Below the pieces are notes generated by a model. The model made no database searches and had not been told where the DNA came from. It worked only from the letters and a program-made list of their open reading frames with translations. Shown here piece after piece: positions 1 to 6,286 of a stretch of DNA of 8,516 nucleotides (its first letter is position 1; every line of letters begins with the position of its first letter). The translations under genes and the position numbers were made by a program. Source of the stretch: JBDSLU01 sp039916225 (GTDB lineage: Bacteria; Acidobacteriota; Vicinamibacteria; Vicinamibacterales; Vicinamibacteraceae); the NCBI GenBank assembly GCA_039916225.1, contig JBDSLU010000563.1, forward strand, positions 1 through 8,516, in the 5' to 3' direction.

Positions 1-130
1 GCGCCAGCTCGTCGCCACGCTGCGTCAGCGCCTTCTCCTCGGCGAGCAGCGCGAGCCGCGCCGTGAGCCACGCCTCGCGCGTCCCGATCTGGTGTCCGGT
101 CTTCGTCGTGTGTGTCGTCATCGTCGGCAT
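1..130 (-). CDS. DUF899 family thioredoxin-like protein, N-terminal fragment
   Basis: Reading the minus strand from 130 to the window edge gives 43 codons beginning MPTMTTHTTKTGHQIG. This continues into a basic, Ala/Leu-rich helix with the motif TREAWLTARLALLAEEKALT and then RGDELA. That N-terminus is characteristic of the DUF899 family, which are thioredoxin-fold proteins of unknown activity in which an N-terminal helix of the form EWLAARxxLLxxEKxLTRxxDELxxxRR precedes the fold. Only the helix is visible; the body of the protein lies outside the window. I chose the ATG at 130 over the in-frame ATG at 121 because AGGGAGA (minus strand, 144 to 138) lies 7 nt upstream of it. The gene diverges from the regulator at 253 across 122 nt, so the two may share a control region. 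The family call comes from memory of the N-terminal motif, without a database search. Confidence 0.75.
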   Translation of the reverse strand, partial: MPTMTTHTTKTGHQIGTREAWLTARLALLAEEKALTQRGDELA

Positions 131-252
131 CCTCGGTTCTCCCTGATGCGGCCGCGGTGGTATTCCGCTGTGCGACGGGGTGTCGCCGGCCGTGAGATAG
201 ATTTAGCGGCGGGGCCTGGCCGGGCGGGAGTGACAAGTGTGGCGGGATTCGC
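131..252. promoter_or_regulatory. Divergent intergenic region with candidate promoter
   Basis: This 122-nt gap separates two divergent starts (130 minus, 253 plus), so promoters for both directions must lie here or overlap the genes. The only AT-rich island in it is at 195-206. On the plus strand it contains TAGATT (198-203), a plausible -10 box that would put transcription start near 210 and give the regulator a leader of about 40 nt. I see no convincing -35 element on either strand. GGCGGGA (241-247), 5 nt before the ATG at 253, is a weak Shine-Dalgarno-like site. I found no clear operator palindrome. The promoter positions are inference. Confidence 0.35.
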
Positions 253-1473
253 ATGGACTCGCTGATCACGGCCGCCGGCCGTGCGCTCGCCGCCGGTGAT
301 CCGCTCGGTGCGCTGCGGCGAATCGCCCTTCGCGAGGACGCCTCGGCGCTGGCGCTGCGCGGCATCGCCATGGCCCAGCTCGGCGACCTCCCGCGAGCCA
401 GAGCCCTGCTGCGCCGGGCGACGCGAGCCTTCGGTCCAACGGAAGCGGTGGCTCGCGCGCGGTGCATCGTCGCCGACGCCGAGATCGCGCTGGCCTCGCG
501 CGACCTCGGCTGGCCGGCGGGCCGGCTCGACGCGGCCCGGGCGACGCTCGAGGCGCACGGGGACCGCTCCAACGCCGCCCACGCCCGCTATCTCGAGATT
601 CGCCGCCTGCTCCTGATTGGGCATCTCGACGAGGCCGAGCACATGCTCACCGGTCTCGATGCGACGCGCCTGTCGCCGGCGTCGAGAACGGTGCACGATC
701 TCGTCGCCGCCGGGATCGCGATGCGGCGCCTGCGCTCGCAGCCGGCCCGCGCGGCGATCGCCCGCGCCGAGCGCTCGGCGCGACAGGCGGGCATTCCGGC
801 ACTGGCCGCCGAAGTCGAGGGCGCCCGGCTGATCCTGACCACGCCGGCCGCGCGTCTCGTCGCTCGCGGACAGGAGCGCCTGCTGCTGCTCGGTGACGTC
901 GAGGCGGTGCTGGCGTCGCCCGCGCTCGTCGTCGACGCGACGCGCCACGTGGTGCGTCATCGCGGCCGCATGGTGTCGCTCGCCACGCGGCCCGTGCTGT
1001 TTGCGCTGGCTCGCGCGCTCGGCGAAGGCTGGCCGGACGACGTGCCCCGCGACGCGCTGGTGGCGCGCGTCTTCGGCGCCCGCCACGCCGACGAATCACA
1101 CCGCGCCCGGCTGCGCGTCGAAGCCGGACGGCTGCGGGCCCTCCTGCGACCCCTGGCCGGCATCCGGGCGACGCCGCGCGGGTTCGCGCTCCAGCCGCGC
1201 CTGGCCCGCGACGTCGTGGTGCTGGCGCGACCGGTCGAGGACGCGCACGCGTCGGTGCTGGCGCTCGTCGCCGACGGCGAATCGTGGTCCAGTTCGGCGC
1301 TGGCGCTGGCCCTGGGCACGAGCCAGCGCAGCGTGCAGCGAGCGCTCGAGGGGTTGGCCGCCGCCGGCAAGGTGCAGGCGTTCGGCCGCGGCCGGGCCCG
1401 GCGCTGGCTGACGCCGCCGGTCCCGGGATTCACGACGACGTTGTTACTCCCCGCGCTGCTGCCGGGTGACTAG
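253..1473 (+). CDS. Transcriptional regulator, helical-repeat N-terminus and two winged helices
   Basis: This is a 406-residue protein with no signal peptide or membrane segment. Residues 1-200 are Ala/Arg/Leu-rich amphipathic helices with a repeat-like pattern (for example AMAQLGDLPRARALLRRA at 39-56 and IGHLDEAEHMLTGL at 122-135), as expected for a TPR-type region. Residues about 223-315 resemble an OmpR/PhoB-type winged helix: a strand pair, VSLATRPVLFALARAL, VPRDALVARVFG, a helix with RVEAGRLRALL, then a TPRGFAL hairpin. Residues about 329-387 look like a second winged helix, with ALALALGTSQRSVQRALEGLAAAGKV as the turn and recognition helices and a basic wing. It most likely binds DNA and controls the neighbouring DUF899 and/or propeller genes, but its signal and targets cannot be read from sequence. 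The first ATG was chosen because nothing better lies upstream. The domain assignment is pattern-based, without a search. Confidence 0.7.
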   Translation: MDSLITAAGRALAAGDPLGALRRIALREDASALALRGIAMAQLGDLPRARALLRRATRAFGPTEAVARARCIVADAEIALASRDLGWPAGRLDAARATLEAHGDRSNAAHARYLEIRRLLLIGHLDEAEHMLTGLDATRLSPASRTVHDLVAAGIAMRRLRSQPARAAIARAERSARQAGIPALAAEVEGARLILTTPAARLVARGQERLLLLGDVEAVLASPALVVDATRHVVRHRGRMVSLATRPVLFALARALGEGWPDDVPRDALVARVFGARHADESHRARLRVEAGRLRALLRPLAGIRATPRGFALQPRLARDVVVLARPVEDAHASVLALVADGESWSSSALALALGTSQRSVQRALEGLAAAGKVQAFGRGRARRWLTPPVPGFTTTLLLPALLPGD

Positions 1474-1476
1474 ACT
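1471..1476 (+). promoter_or_regulatory. Candidate -10 box (TAGACT) across the regulator stop codon
   Basis: TAGACT begins exactly on the TAG stop of the upstream regulator and ends 20 nt before the ATG at 1497. If used, transcription would start near 1483 and give a leader of about 14 nt. No -35 element is evident at 16-18 nt spacing. The same hexamer occurs at 6746-6751 before another gene, which is the main reason for listing it. Confidence 0.3.
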
Positions 1477-1496
1477 CGGGACACCAAGATCGAGCC

Positions 1497-2144
1497 ATGC
1501 ATCGAGCCGCCGCCACCGTCATCCGCGAGTACGGGCCGTTTCCCGGCGCCGGTCAGGTCCATGGCGTCACCTATGACGGCGACCAGGTCTGGTTCGCCGC
1601 CGGCGACACCCTCAACGCCTTCGATCCGGCCAGCGGCCAGCGCACGCGCACACTCGACGTCGCGGCGCACGCCGGCACGGCCTTCGATGGCGCGCACCTC
1701 TTCCAGCTGGCCGAAGATCGCATCCACAAGATCGATCCGCACACCGGTCGTGTGCTGGCCAGCATCCCCGCCCCTGGCGGCGGTGGCGACTCCGGGCTCG
1801 CCTGGGCCGAAGGCACGCTGTGGGTGGGGCAGTATCGCGACCGCAAGATCCACCAGGTCGATCCGGAGACCGGTGCGGTGCTGCGCACGATCGAGTCGAA
1901 TCGCTTCGTAACCGGCGTCACCTGGGTCGACGGCGAGCTCTGGCACGCCACCTGGGAGGGCGAAGAGAGCGACCTGCGGCGCATCGATCCGGACACCGGC
2001 GAGGTGCTCGAATCGCTGGAGATGCCGTCCGGCGCCGGCGTCTCGGGCCTCGAGTCGGATGGCGCCGATCGCTTCTATTGCGGCGGCGGCAAGAGTGGCA
2101 AAGTGCGGGCGGTCAGCCGGCCCCGGCGCCGCGCCACGAAGTAG
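1497..2144 (+). CDS. Beta-propeller protein, glutamine-cyclotransferase/SMP-30-like
   Basis: This is a 215-residue protein with no signal peptide, so probably cytosolic. It is built from repeats of about 40 residues, each ending in a DPxTG turn followed by a strand: FDPASGQ (42), IDPHTGRVL (79), VDPETGAVL (121) and IDPDTGEVL (163). Aromatic strands of the type GVTYDGDQVWFA, LAWAEGTLWVG and VTWVDGELWHA lie between them. This is a beta-propeller blade pattern and resembles the short proteins often labelled glutamine cyclotransferase or SMP-30/gluconolaconase-like. No catalytic residues can be assigned, and four or five blades is short for a closed propeller. A real glutaminyl cyclase would usually be exported, so I would not call this an enzyme. 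It follows the regulator by 23 nt. The C-terminus is a basic tail (RPRRRATK). Confidence 0.7.
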   Translation: MHRAAATVIREYGPFPGAGQVHGVTYDGDQVWFAAGDTLNAFDPASGQRTRTLDVAAHAGTAFDGAHLFQLAEDRIHKIDPHTGRVLASIPAPGGGGDSGLAWAEGTLWVGQYRDRKIHQVDPETGAVLRTIESNRFVTGVTWVDGELWHATWEGEESDLRRIDPDTGEVLESLEMPSGAGVSGLESDGADRFYCGGGKSGKVRAVSRPRRRATK

Positions 2145-2181
2145 CTGGAACCGTCGGCGGACGCCGGCGCCGGGTTCGCGC

Positions 2182-2187
2182 TACCCT
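2182..2187 (+). promoter_or_regulatory. Candidate -10 box (TACCCT) for greB
   Basis: TACCCT ends 5 nt before the ATG at 2193 in the 48-nt gap after the propeller gene. No Shine-Dalgarno sequence precedes that ATG. The arrangement fits transcription starting at or next to the start codon (a leaderless mRNA). On its own it is weak; it gains weight from the better examples at 5032 and 6746. Confidence 0.35.
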
Positions 2188-2192
2188 TGACC

Positions 2193-2729
2193 ATGGTCGG
2201 ATCCAGGGGCTCCGGCACGACGCGCAATCCGCCGCGTACCGTGCCCGACGGGGTCAAGAACTACATCACCCCCGGTGGCTTCCGGAAACTGCAGGAGGAG
2301 CTCGCCCGCCTGTGGAAGGTCGAGCGGCCGCCGATCGTGGCCATCGTCACCTGGGCCGCCAGCAACGGCGACCGGTCGGAGAACGGCGACTACATCTTCA
2401 ACAAGCGCAAGCTGCGCGAGATCGATCGGCGCCTGCGCTACGTGTCGAAGAGCCTCGACCGCGCGGTGGTGGTCGACAACGCCGGCAAGACGCACGGGCG
2501 GGTCCACTTCGGCGCGACCGTCACCTTCAGCGGCGAGAGCGGCGAGGAGCGCGAAGTCACCATCGTCGGCGTGGACGAGCTCGACGCCGGTGCCGCGCGC
2601 GTGTCGTGGCGGTCGCCGTTGGCCACCGCCCTCCTCAAAGCCAAGGTCGGAGACACGGTGACGGTCGCCGCGCCGGGTGGCTCCACGGACGTCGAGATTG
2701 TCGCGGTTCGCTACGACGATCTGCGCTGA
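2193..2729 (+). CDS. greB: Transcript cleavage/elongation factor GreB
   Basis: This 178-residue protein matches GreB along its length. The N-terminal coiled coil (about residues 23-95) carries YITPGGFRKLQEEL, ERPPIVAIVTWAASNGDRSE and KRKLREIDRRLRYV. The acidic residues at the coiled-coil tip are D60 and E63 in GDRSEN; in this family they hold the Mg2+ that makes RNA polymerase cut backtracked RNA. The C-terminal FKBP-like domain (about 103-178) includes VHFGATVTF, VTIVGVDELDA and the conserved SPLATALLKAKVGD. The WAAS-GDRSEN-DY and LREIDRR motifs favour GreB over GreA. Compared with E. coli GreB, about 20 extra residues precede the first conserved strand. I chose the ATG at 2193 over the in-frame TTG at 2187. 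The gene ends 2 nt before the next start, so it probably heads a transcript with the two following genes. Confidence 0.93.
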   Translation: MVGSRGSGTTRNPPRTVPDGVKNYITPGGFRKLQEELARLWKVERPPIVAIVTWAASNGDRSENGDYIFNKRKLREIDRRLRYVSKSLDRAVVVDNAGKTHGRVHFGATVTFSGESGEEREVTIVGVDELDAGAARVSWRSPLATALLKAKVGDTVTVAAPGGSTDVEIVAVRYDDLR

Positions 2730-2731
2730 TC

Positions 2732-3793
2732 ATGCCCGAGCGTCCGACTCGTCTCGACCTGACGCGCACCCAGATTCTTGCCTTCCGCCGGTCCGTGCAG
2801 GCGCTGGACGCCCGCCTGCCGAAGGGCGCGGCGTCGCTGCGGCGGGCCGCGTGGGCCGGCCTCCAGGACAGCATGCCGCGTGCCGCGCTGCTGTCGATGC
2901 ACGCCCGCGTCGAAGGCACGGTGTCGACGACCTGGGAAGCGCCGTCCCTCGTGCAGGTGTGGGGTCCCCGCTACAGCGCCTACGTCGTCGATGCCCGCGA
3001 TGCGCCGATCTTCACGCTCGGCCGGCTCCCGGACTCCGGTGCGACGCGACGGGTCGCCGAGGCGCTGGCCGACCGATTGTCGCGGTCGCTGGGCGACGCC
3101 CGCACCACGCAACGCGCGGCGGCGCGAGCGCTCGGCGAGCCGCCGAACCGGCTGCGCTACGCCACCCTGACCGGGCGGATCCGACTGCGCTGGGACGGCG
3201 CCAGGCAGCCGACCATGTGGATGGCGCCACCGCCGGGCATCGGTCCGAGCGCGGCGCGGCGCGAACTCGCCCGGCGCTATCTCCACGTCTTCGGCCCAGG
3301 CTCGCCCGAGGCGTTCGCGGCATGGGCCGGTATCTCGACGCGGGCCGGCGCGGCGATCTTCGCCGAGCGGCGAAGTTCGCTGCTCGCCGTGCGGACGCCA
3401 ATCGGCGACGGCTGGATCCTGGCGTCGGACGAGGCGTCGTTCCGACGCCAACCCGACGCCGCCGCGCCGGCCCGACTCCTGCCGAGCGGCGACGCCTACT
3501 TCCTGTTCCAGCGCGCCGACGAGCGGGCGCTGCTGGTCGCCGACGCCGCGAACCGCGGCCGGCTCTGGACGTCGCGCGTCTGGCCCGGCGCGCTGCTGAT
3601 CGACGGCGCCATCGCCGGCACCTGGCGCCGCGCCGGTGCGGCCGTCTCGATCGAGCCGTGGCGACGTCTTACGCGCGGCGAGCGTCAGGCGATCGAGGCC
3701 GAGGCCGCGTCATTGCCGCTCCCCGGTGATCTGGTAGGGTGCAGCGTCCTGACACCGACTCGATCCGGCCGCCGAGGGGGCGGTCCACCATGA
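2732..3793 (+). CDS. AlkZ-like winged-helix DNA-binding protein (HTH_42 family)
   Basis: This 353-residue protein is of the AlkZ/YcaQ-like winged-helix family (PF06224), whose characterised members are DNA glycosylases that unhook interstrand crosslinks. Family features include the segment GLQDSMPRAALLSMHARV (43-60), then WEAPSLVQVWGPRYSAYVV, and in the middle ARRYLHVFGPGSPEAFAAWAGI. The usual length is 350-400 residues. Characterised enzymes carry a Gln-x-Gln or Gln-x-Asp catalytic motif; the corresponding site here appears to be Q45-D46-S47, so glycosylase activity is uncertain. The ATG at 2732 sits 2 nt after the greB stop with no Shine-Dalgarno site, implying coupling to greB. The reading frame stays open upstream through greB and the propeller, but there it is only an out-of-frame shadow. 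The stop overlaps the next start as ATGA. Confidence 0.82.
   Translation: MPERPTRLDLTRTQILAFRRSVQALDARLPKGAASLRRAAWAGLQDSMPRAALLSMHARVEGTVSTTWEAPSLVQVWGPRYSAYVVDARDAPIFTLGRLPDSGATRRVAEALADRLSRSLGDARTTQRAAARALGEPPNRLRYATLTGRIRLRWDGARQPTMWMAPPPGIGPSAARRELARRYLHVFGPGSPEAFAAWAGISTRAGAAIFAERRSSLLAVRTPIGDGWILASDEASFRRQPDAAAPARLLPSGDAYFLFQRADERALLVADAANRGRLWTSRVWPGALLIDGAIAGTWRRAGAAVSIEPWRRLTRGERQAIEAEAASLPLPGDLVGCSVLTPTRSGRRGGGPP
3735..3740 (+). promoter_or_regulatory. Possible internal -10 box (TAGGGT)
   Basis: TAGGGT lies inside the last codons of the AlkZ-like gene, 49 nt before the ATG at 3790. It could provide a secondary start for the secreted protein gene near 3747. No -35 element is visible and the sequence may be chance, so confidence is low. 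Confidence 0.15.
3775..3780 (+). promoter_or_regulatory. Ribosome binding site deciding the 3790 start
   Basis: AGGGGG, preceded by G, lies 9 nt before the ATG at 3790. It favours that ATG over the in-frame GTG at 3739. The ATG also gives an immediate signal peptide and an ATGA overlap with the upstream gene; the GTG would place a 17-residue polar extension in front of the signal peptide. Confidence 0.6.
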
Positions 3794-4995
3794 GGGCCAC
3801 CCTCGAGACACTCGGCGCCGTAGCGTTGACGTTGGTCATGACGGGCACCGCGCTCGTCGCGCAGATCCGCTATCTGCCAGACGCTCCTGGCACGTGGAAG
3901 CCGTGGGCGTTTCGCGCCTACCCCGACAACCGGCGCCAGCTCGCGGCGCAGCCGCTCGAGGTCAAGGCGCTCGAGCGTCAGCTGCTCGCGCTGAATGCGA
4001 TCCTCAAGAGCACCGCGGGGTTCGCCTCGCCGGTGGGCTTCAGCGTCGAAACCGTCGGCGACATGGAGCTGCTGGCTGTCGGAGGGTCCGTTGCGCCGCC
4101 GGCGGTCCTGGCCAAGCGACCGCTGCCGGCGACGCTGAACTTCGGCGCCTACGGGGTGTATCAGACCGCCGCCGGCGTCCGCGGCGACACCGGCGAAACC
4201 TCGCAGCTGCTGCTCTTCGTCAACCAGCTCGCCGTGCCGCTCTTCCAGGATGCGGAGAACGCCGTTCCGGAGTTCGAGCACGCCGATGCGGACGTCGTCC
4301 GGCTTGCCAGTCCGAAGCCGGACCTGTTCGGCCTGCCCCGGTATGGCGACACGCTCGTGCTCACCAAGGCCTCGGCGCCGATCTGGGCCGCCGTGCCGCT
4401 CGGCGAGGTGCTGGAGCTGGCCGCGCGCGGCATCCAGTTCCGTCTGATCCAGAGCCGGGACGCCGCCGCCCGCATCCAGGCGCGCTACGACGAACTCAAG
4501 TCGCCGGCTGCCCGCGCCAAGCGGATCGCCGAGTACAAGGCGCTCGCCGCGCTGTCCAAGGACCCGGGCTATCTGGACAAGATGATGAAGGTGGACGCGA
4601 CCATCGAGGCCGGCGCGGACGCCTTGCTGACGCCGCTCGGCGACGCGACGAAACAGGCCACCGGCATCGAGCGCGAACTGGCCGCCGCCAAGGCCGCATC
4701 GGCGGCACTGCCGGCGGCGGACCGGGCCGCGCCGGCGTGTTACGCCAGCCAGGATCCGGTATCGCTGTCGCGCTTCAAGCGCGCCCCCGCCAGCGGCTGC
4801 GTCGCCCTCGTGCGGCCGAACTGGGCGCTGTTCAACCCGGCGCTGCCGCGATCGGCGCCACAGGTGCTCGTCATCGGTCACTTCGCATCGTGCGTCGGCG
4901 ATGGGCCGAAGCCGCTGCACGCCGGCGGTTGCGCCGCCAACACGCGCCTGCTCGAGTCGCTCGACCGCCAAGCCCTGCTCGCCTGGCTGCAGTGA
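3790..4995 (+). CDS. Secreted protein of unknown family, paralogue A (four-Cys C-terminal domain)
   Basis: I do not recognise this 401-residue family. Residues 1-25 form a Sec signal peptide (one Arg, hydrophobic core GAVALTLVMTGTALVA, likely cut after ALVA before Gln25), so the product should be periplasmic or exported; there is no lipobox. The mature N-terminus has LPDAPGTWKPW (29-39), then a helix with EVKALERQLLALNAIL, a strand ASPVGFSVET (79-88), GETSQLLLFVNQLAVPLF (135-152) and GLPRYGDTLVL (181-191). Residues about 220-305 are charged, helical and probably coiled coil. The C-terminal domain (about 315-401) has four cysteines, C317, C337, C368 and C381, with VRPNWALFNPALPRSAPQV between them; two disulfides are likely. 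No catalytic motif is evident. It overlaps the AlkZ-like stop by ATGA, and its paralogue follows 49 nt downstream. Confidence 0.85.
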   Translation: MRATLETLGAVALTLVMTGTALVAQIRYLPDAPGTWKPWAFRAYPDNRRQLAAQPLEVKALERQLLALNAILKSTAGFASPVGFSVETVGDMELLAVGGSVAPPAVLAKRPLPATLNFGAYGVYQTAAGVRGDTGETSQLLLFVNQLAVPLFQDAENAVPEFEHADADVVRLASPKPDLFGLPRYGDTLVLTKASAPIWAAVPLGEVLELAARGIQFRLIQSRDAAARIQARYDELKSPAARAKRIAEYKALAALSKDPGYLDKMMKVDATIEAGADALLTPLGDATKQATGIERELAAAKAASAALPAADRAAPACYASQDPVSLSRFKRAPASGCVALVRPNWALFNPALPRSAPQVLVIGHFASCVGDGPKPLHAGGCAANTRLLESLDRQALLAWLQ

Positions 4996-5003
4996 GCCAC
5001 CGT

Positions 5004-5029
5004 CCGCCGCGGCCGGTTCCCGGCGGCGG
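5004..5029 (+). other. GC-rich hairpin between the two secreted-protein genes
   Basis: CCGCCGC (5004-5010) can pair with GCGGCGG (5023-5029) around a 12-nt loop that may form a further 3-bp stem. It lies 8 nt after the paralogue A stop and ends just before the TACAAT box at 5032. There is no T-run, so it is not a classical intrinsic terminator. It could end or protect the upstream transcript, or be chance in GC-rich DNA. Confidence 0.3.
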
Positions 5030-5031
5030 CG

Positions 5032-5037
5032 TACAAT
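5032..5037 (+). promoter_or_regulatory. Promoter -10 box (TACAAT), leaderless arrangement
   Basis: TACAAT, one mismatch from TATAAT, ends 7 nt before the ATG at 5045. A -10 box at this distance would start transcription at or next to the A of the ATG, giving a leaderless mRNA; no Shine-Dalgarno sequence precedes the start, in agreement. No -35 consensus is visible 17 nt upstream. This is the strongest promoter-like site in the window and suggests that paralogue B and the AraC gene are transcribed separately from paralogue A. Confidence 0.55.
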
Positions 5038-5044
5038 CCGCAAG

Positions 5045-6286
5045 ATGGACCGGAATCCCGTGCGGGGCAGCGTGTTGGCGTGGATGCTCGTGGCCGCGTG
5101 CGCCGTCGCCGTTCCGGCGTGGACGCAGTCGCGGTCCCTGCCGGACGCGCCGGGCACCTGGAAGGCCTGGAAGCCGTTCGCCGCCATCGCCAGCGCCCGG
5201 CAGGAGCAGGCCGCCACGCCCGTCCTCGTCAAGGCCTTCGAAGCCGAGCTCCTGACCCTGAACGGAGTCCTGCGTCGTGCGCCGGCGGTCGCCTCGCCGG
5301 TCGGCTTCAGCGTCGAGACGTGGGGGAACCTGGCCGGCTACCGGGTGTCCGAACACGCCCCCGGCCAGCCGGCCGGCGGCCGGCAGCCGCTCGGCGGCGC
5401 GCTGACGTTCGGCGCCTTTCCCATCTTCGAATACGAGCGGGCGGGCAAGACCATCCGCGAAGACCACGGCGAAACAGCGCTCCAGCAGTTCTTCGTCAAT
5501 CAGATCGGGCGGGGCCTGATCGATCGCGGCAATGTGCCGGACTGGGGCGCCGTCGACCACGATGCGTTCCTGCAGCCCCTGCCGCAGGGCGAGATCGCCG
5601 GCCTGCCGCGGTTCGGCGACGGTCTGGTCATCGCCCGCGATCCCGCGGCGTTGTGGACGCCGCTGTCGCAGCGCGCGGCGCTCGACCTCGTCCTGGCGGC
5701 GCGGCAGGTCGACGTCGCCGCTGCCCAGGAAAGCGTCGACGCCTCCGCGGCCCGGCTTGTCGTGGTGCGCGATCCTGCCTGGCGCGCCAAGCGCCTGAAG
5801 GAGGCCCAGCAGGGGGCCTCGACCATGCCCGATCCGCAGGGCTTCATGAAACAGATCGAGGAATCCATCCGTGTCGAAGAGGCGTCGCTGGTGAAGGAGC
5901 TGGCCCCGGCGACCGGCTCCGGCAAGCGGCTGGCGGACGCCCGGCGGGCCGCCGACGACGTGACCGCGTGGGTCGCCGAGCTGTCGCCCGCGGATCTGGC
6001 AGCCGGCTCGTGCTACGCGGCCAAAGGCACGACGCTACGCACCCGCTTCCCGACAGGCAAGCCGGCGTCGTGTCATCCGCTGGTCCGGCCCAACTACGGC
6101 TACTTCAACACCGCCCTGCCGCGGTCGGCGCCGCAGGTCGTCATCATCGCGCCCGTCGGCCGCTGTTTCGACACCGCCGACACGCGCAACCGCGAAGCCA
6201 ATTCGCCCTCGCCGGCCGGGTGCCGGGCCAATCGCGCGTTGGTCGACTCACTCGACAAGGACGCCATCAGGGCCTGGCTGCGGTGA
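5045..6286 (+). CDS. Secreted protein of unknown family, paralogue B (four-Cys C-terminal domain)
   Basis: This 413-residue protein is a paralogue of the product at 3790 and, like it, of no family I recognise. Residues 1-28 are a Sec signal peptide (two Arg, core GSVLAWMLVAACAVAVPAW, likely cut before Gln28). Collinear matches to paralogue A include LPDAPGTWK (32-40), ASPVGFSVET (83-92), LTFGAF (120-125), HGETALQQFFVNQ (141-153), GLPRFGDGLV (186-195), RAKR (247-250), LVRPNYGYFNTALPRSAPQV (346-365) and the ending SLDKDAIRAWL. The four C-terminal cysteines C323, C343, C374 and C393 repeat the spacing of paralogue A (20 and 31 residues for the first two intervals), with six extra residues in the last loop. 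The charged helical middle is less conserved. I chose the ATG at 5045, which gives the signal peptide and follows the TACAAT box; the frame is open further upstream, but only as a shadow of paralogue A. The stop overlaps the AraC start (GTGA). Confidence 0.85.
   Translation: MDRNPVRGSVLAWMLVAACAVAVPAWTQSRSLPDAPGTWKAWKPFAAIASARQEQAATPVLVKAFEAELLTLNGVLRRAPAVASPVGFSVETWGNLAGYRVSEHAPGQPAGGRQPLGGALTFGAFPIFEYERAGKTIREDHGETALQQFFVNQIGRGLIDRGNVPDWGAVDHDAFLQPLPQGEIAGLPRFGDGLVIARDPAALWTPLSQRAALDLVLAARQVDVAAAQESVDASAARLVVVRDPAWRAKRLKEAQQGASTMPDPQGFMKQIEESIRVEEASLVKELAPATGSGKRLADARRAADDVTAWVAELSPADLAAGSCYAAKGTTLRTRFPTGKPASCHPLVRPNYGYFNTALPRSAPQVVIIAPVGRCFDTADTRNREANSPSPAGCRANRALVDSLDKDAIRAWLR

Noticed and set aside
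118..1086. Long open frame on the minus strand (322 codons) opposite the regulator, overlapping the DUF899 start
   Set aside because: Its product is Arg/Gly/Ala-rich without recognisable motifs. Antisense frames stay open by chance in such GC-rich DNA, and the plus-strand protein has coherent domains.
2162..2176. GC palindrome (CCGGCGCCGG) before greB as terminator
   Set aside because: There is no loop and no T-run. Short GC palindromes are expected by chance at this composition.
1820..2731. Upstream extension of the AlkZ-like reading frame through the propeller and greB genes
   Set aside because: The extension is an out-of-frame translation of two well-supported genes. The family homology begins just after the ATG at 2732.
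3739..3789. GTG at 3739 as start of secreted paralogue A
   Set aside because: It would add 17 polar residues before the signal peptide. The ATG at 3790 has an RBS and an ATGA overlap.
4901..5044. Upstream ATG at 4901 as start of secreted paralogue B
   Set aside because: It would overlap the 3' end of paralogue A out of frame and bury the signal peptide. The ATG at 5045 follows a promoter-like box.
3685..5232. 515-codon minus-strand frame opposite the secreted paralogues
   Set aside because: Low-complexity Arg/Gly composition and no domain. The plus-strand genes show signal peptides and paralogy that only make sense in their own frame.
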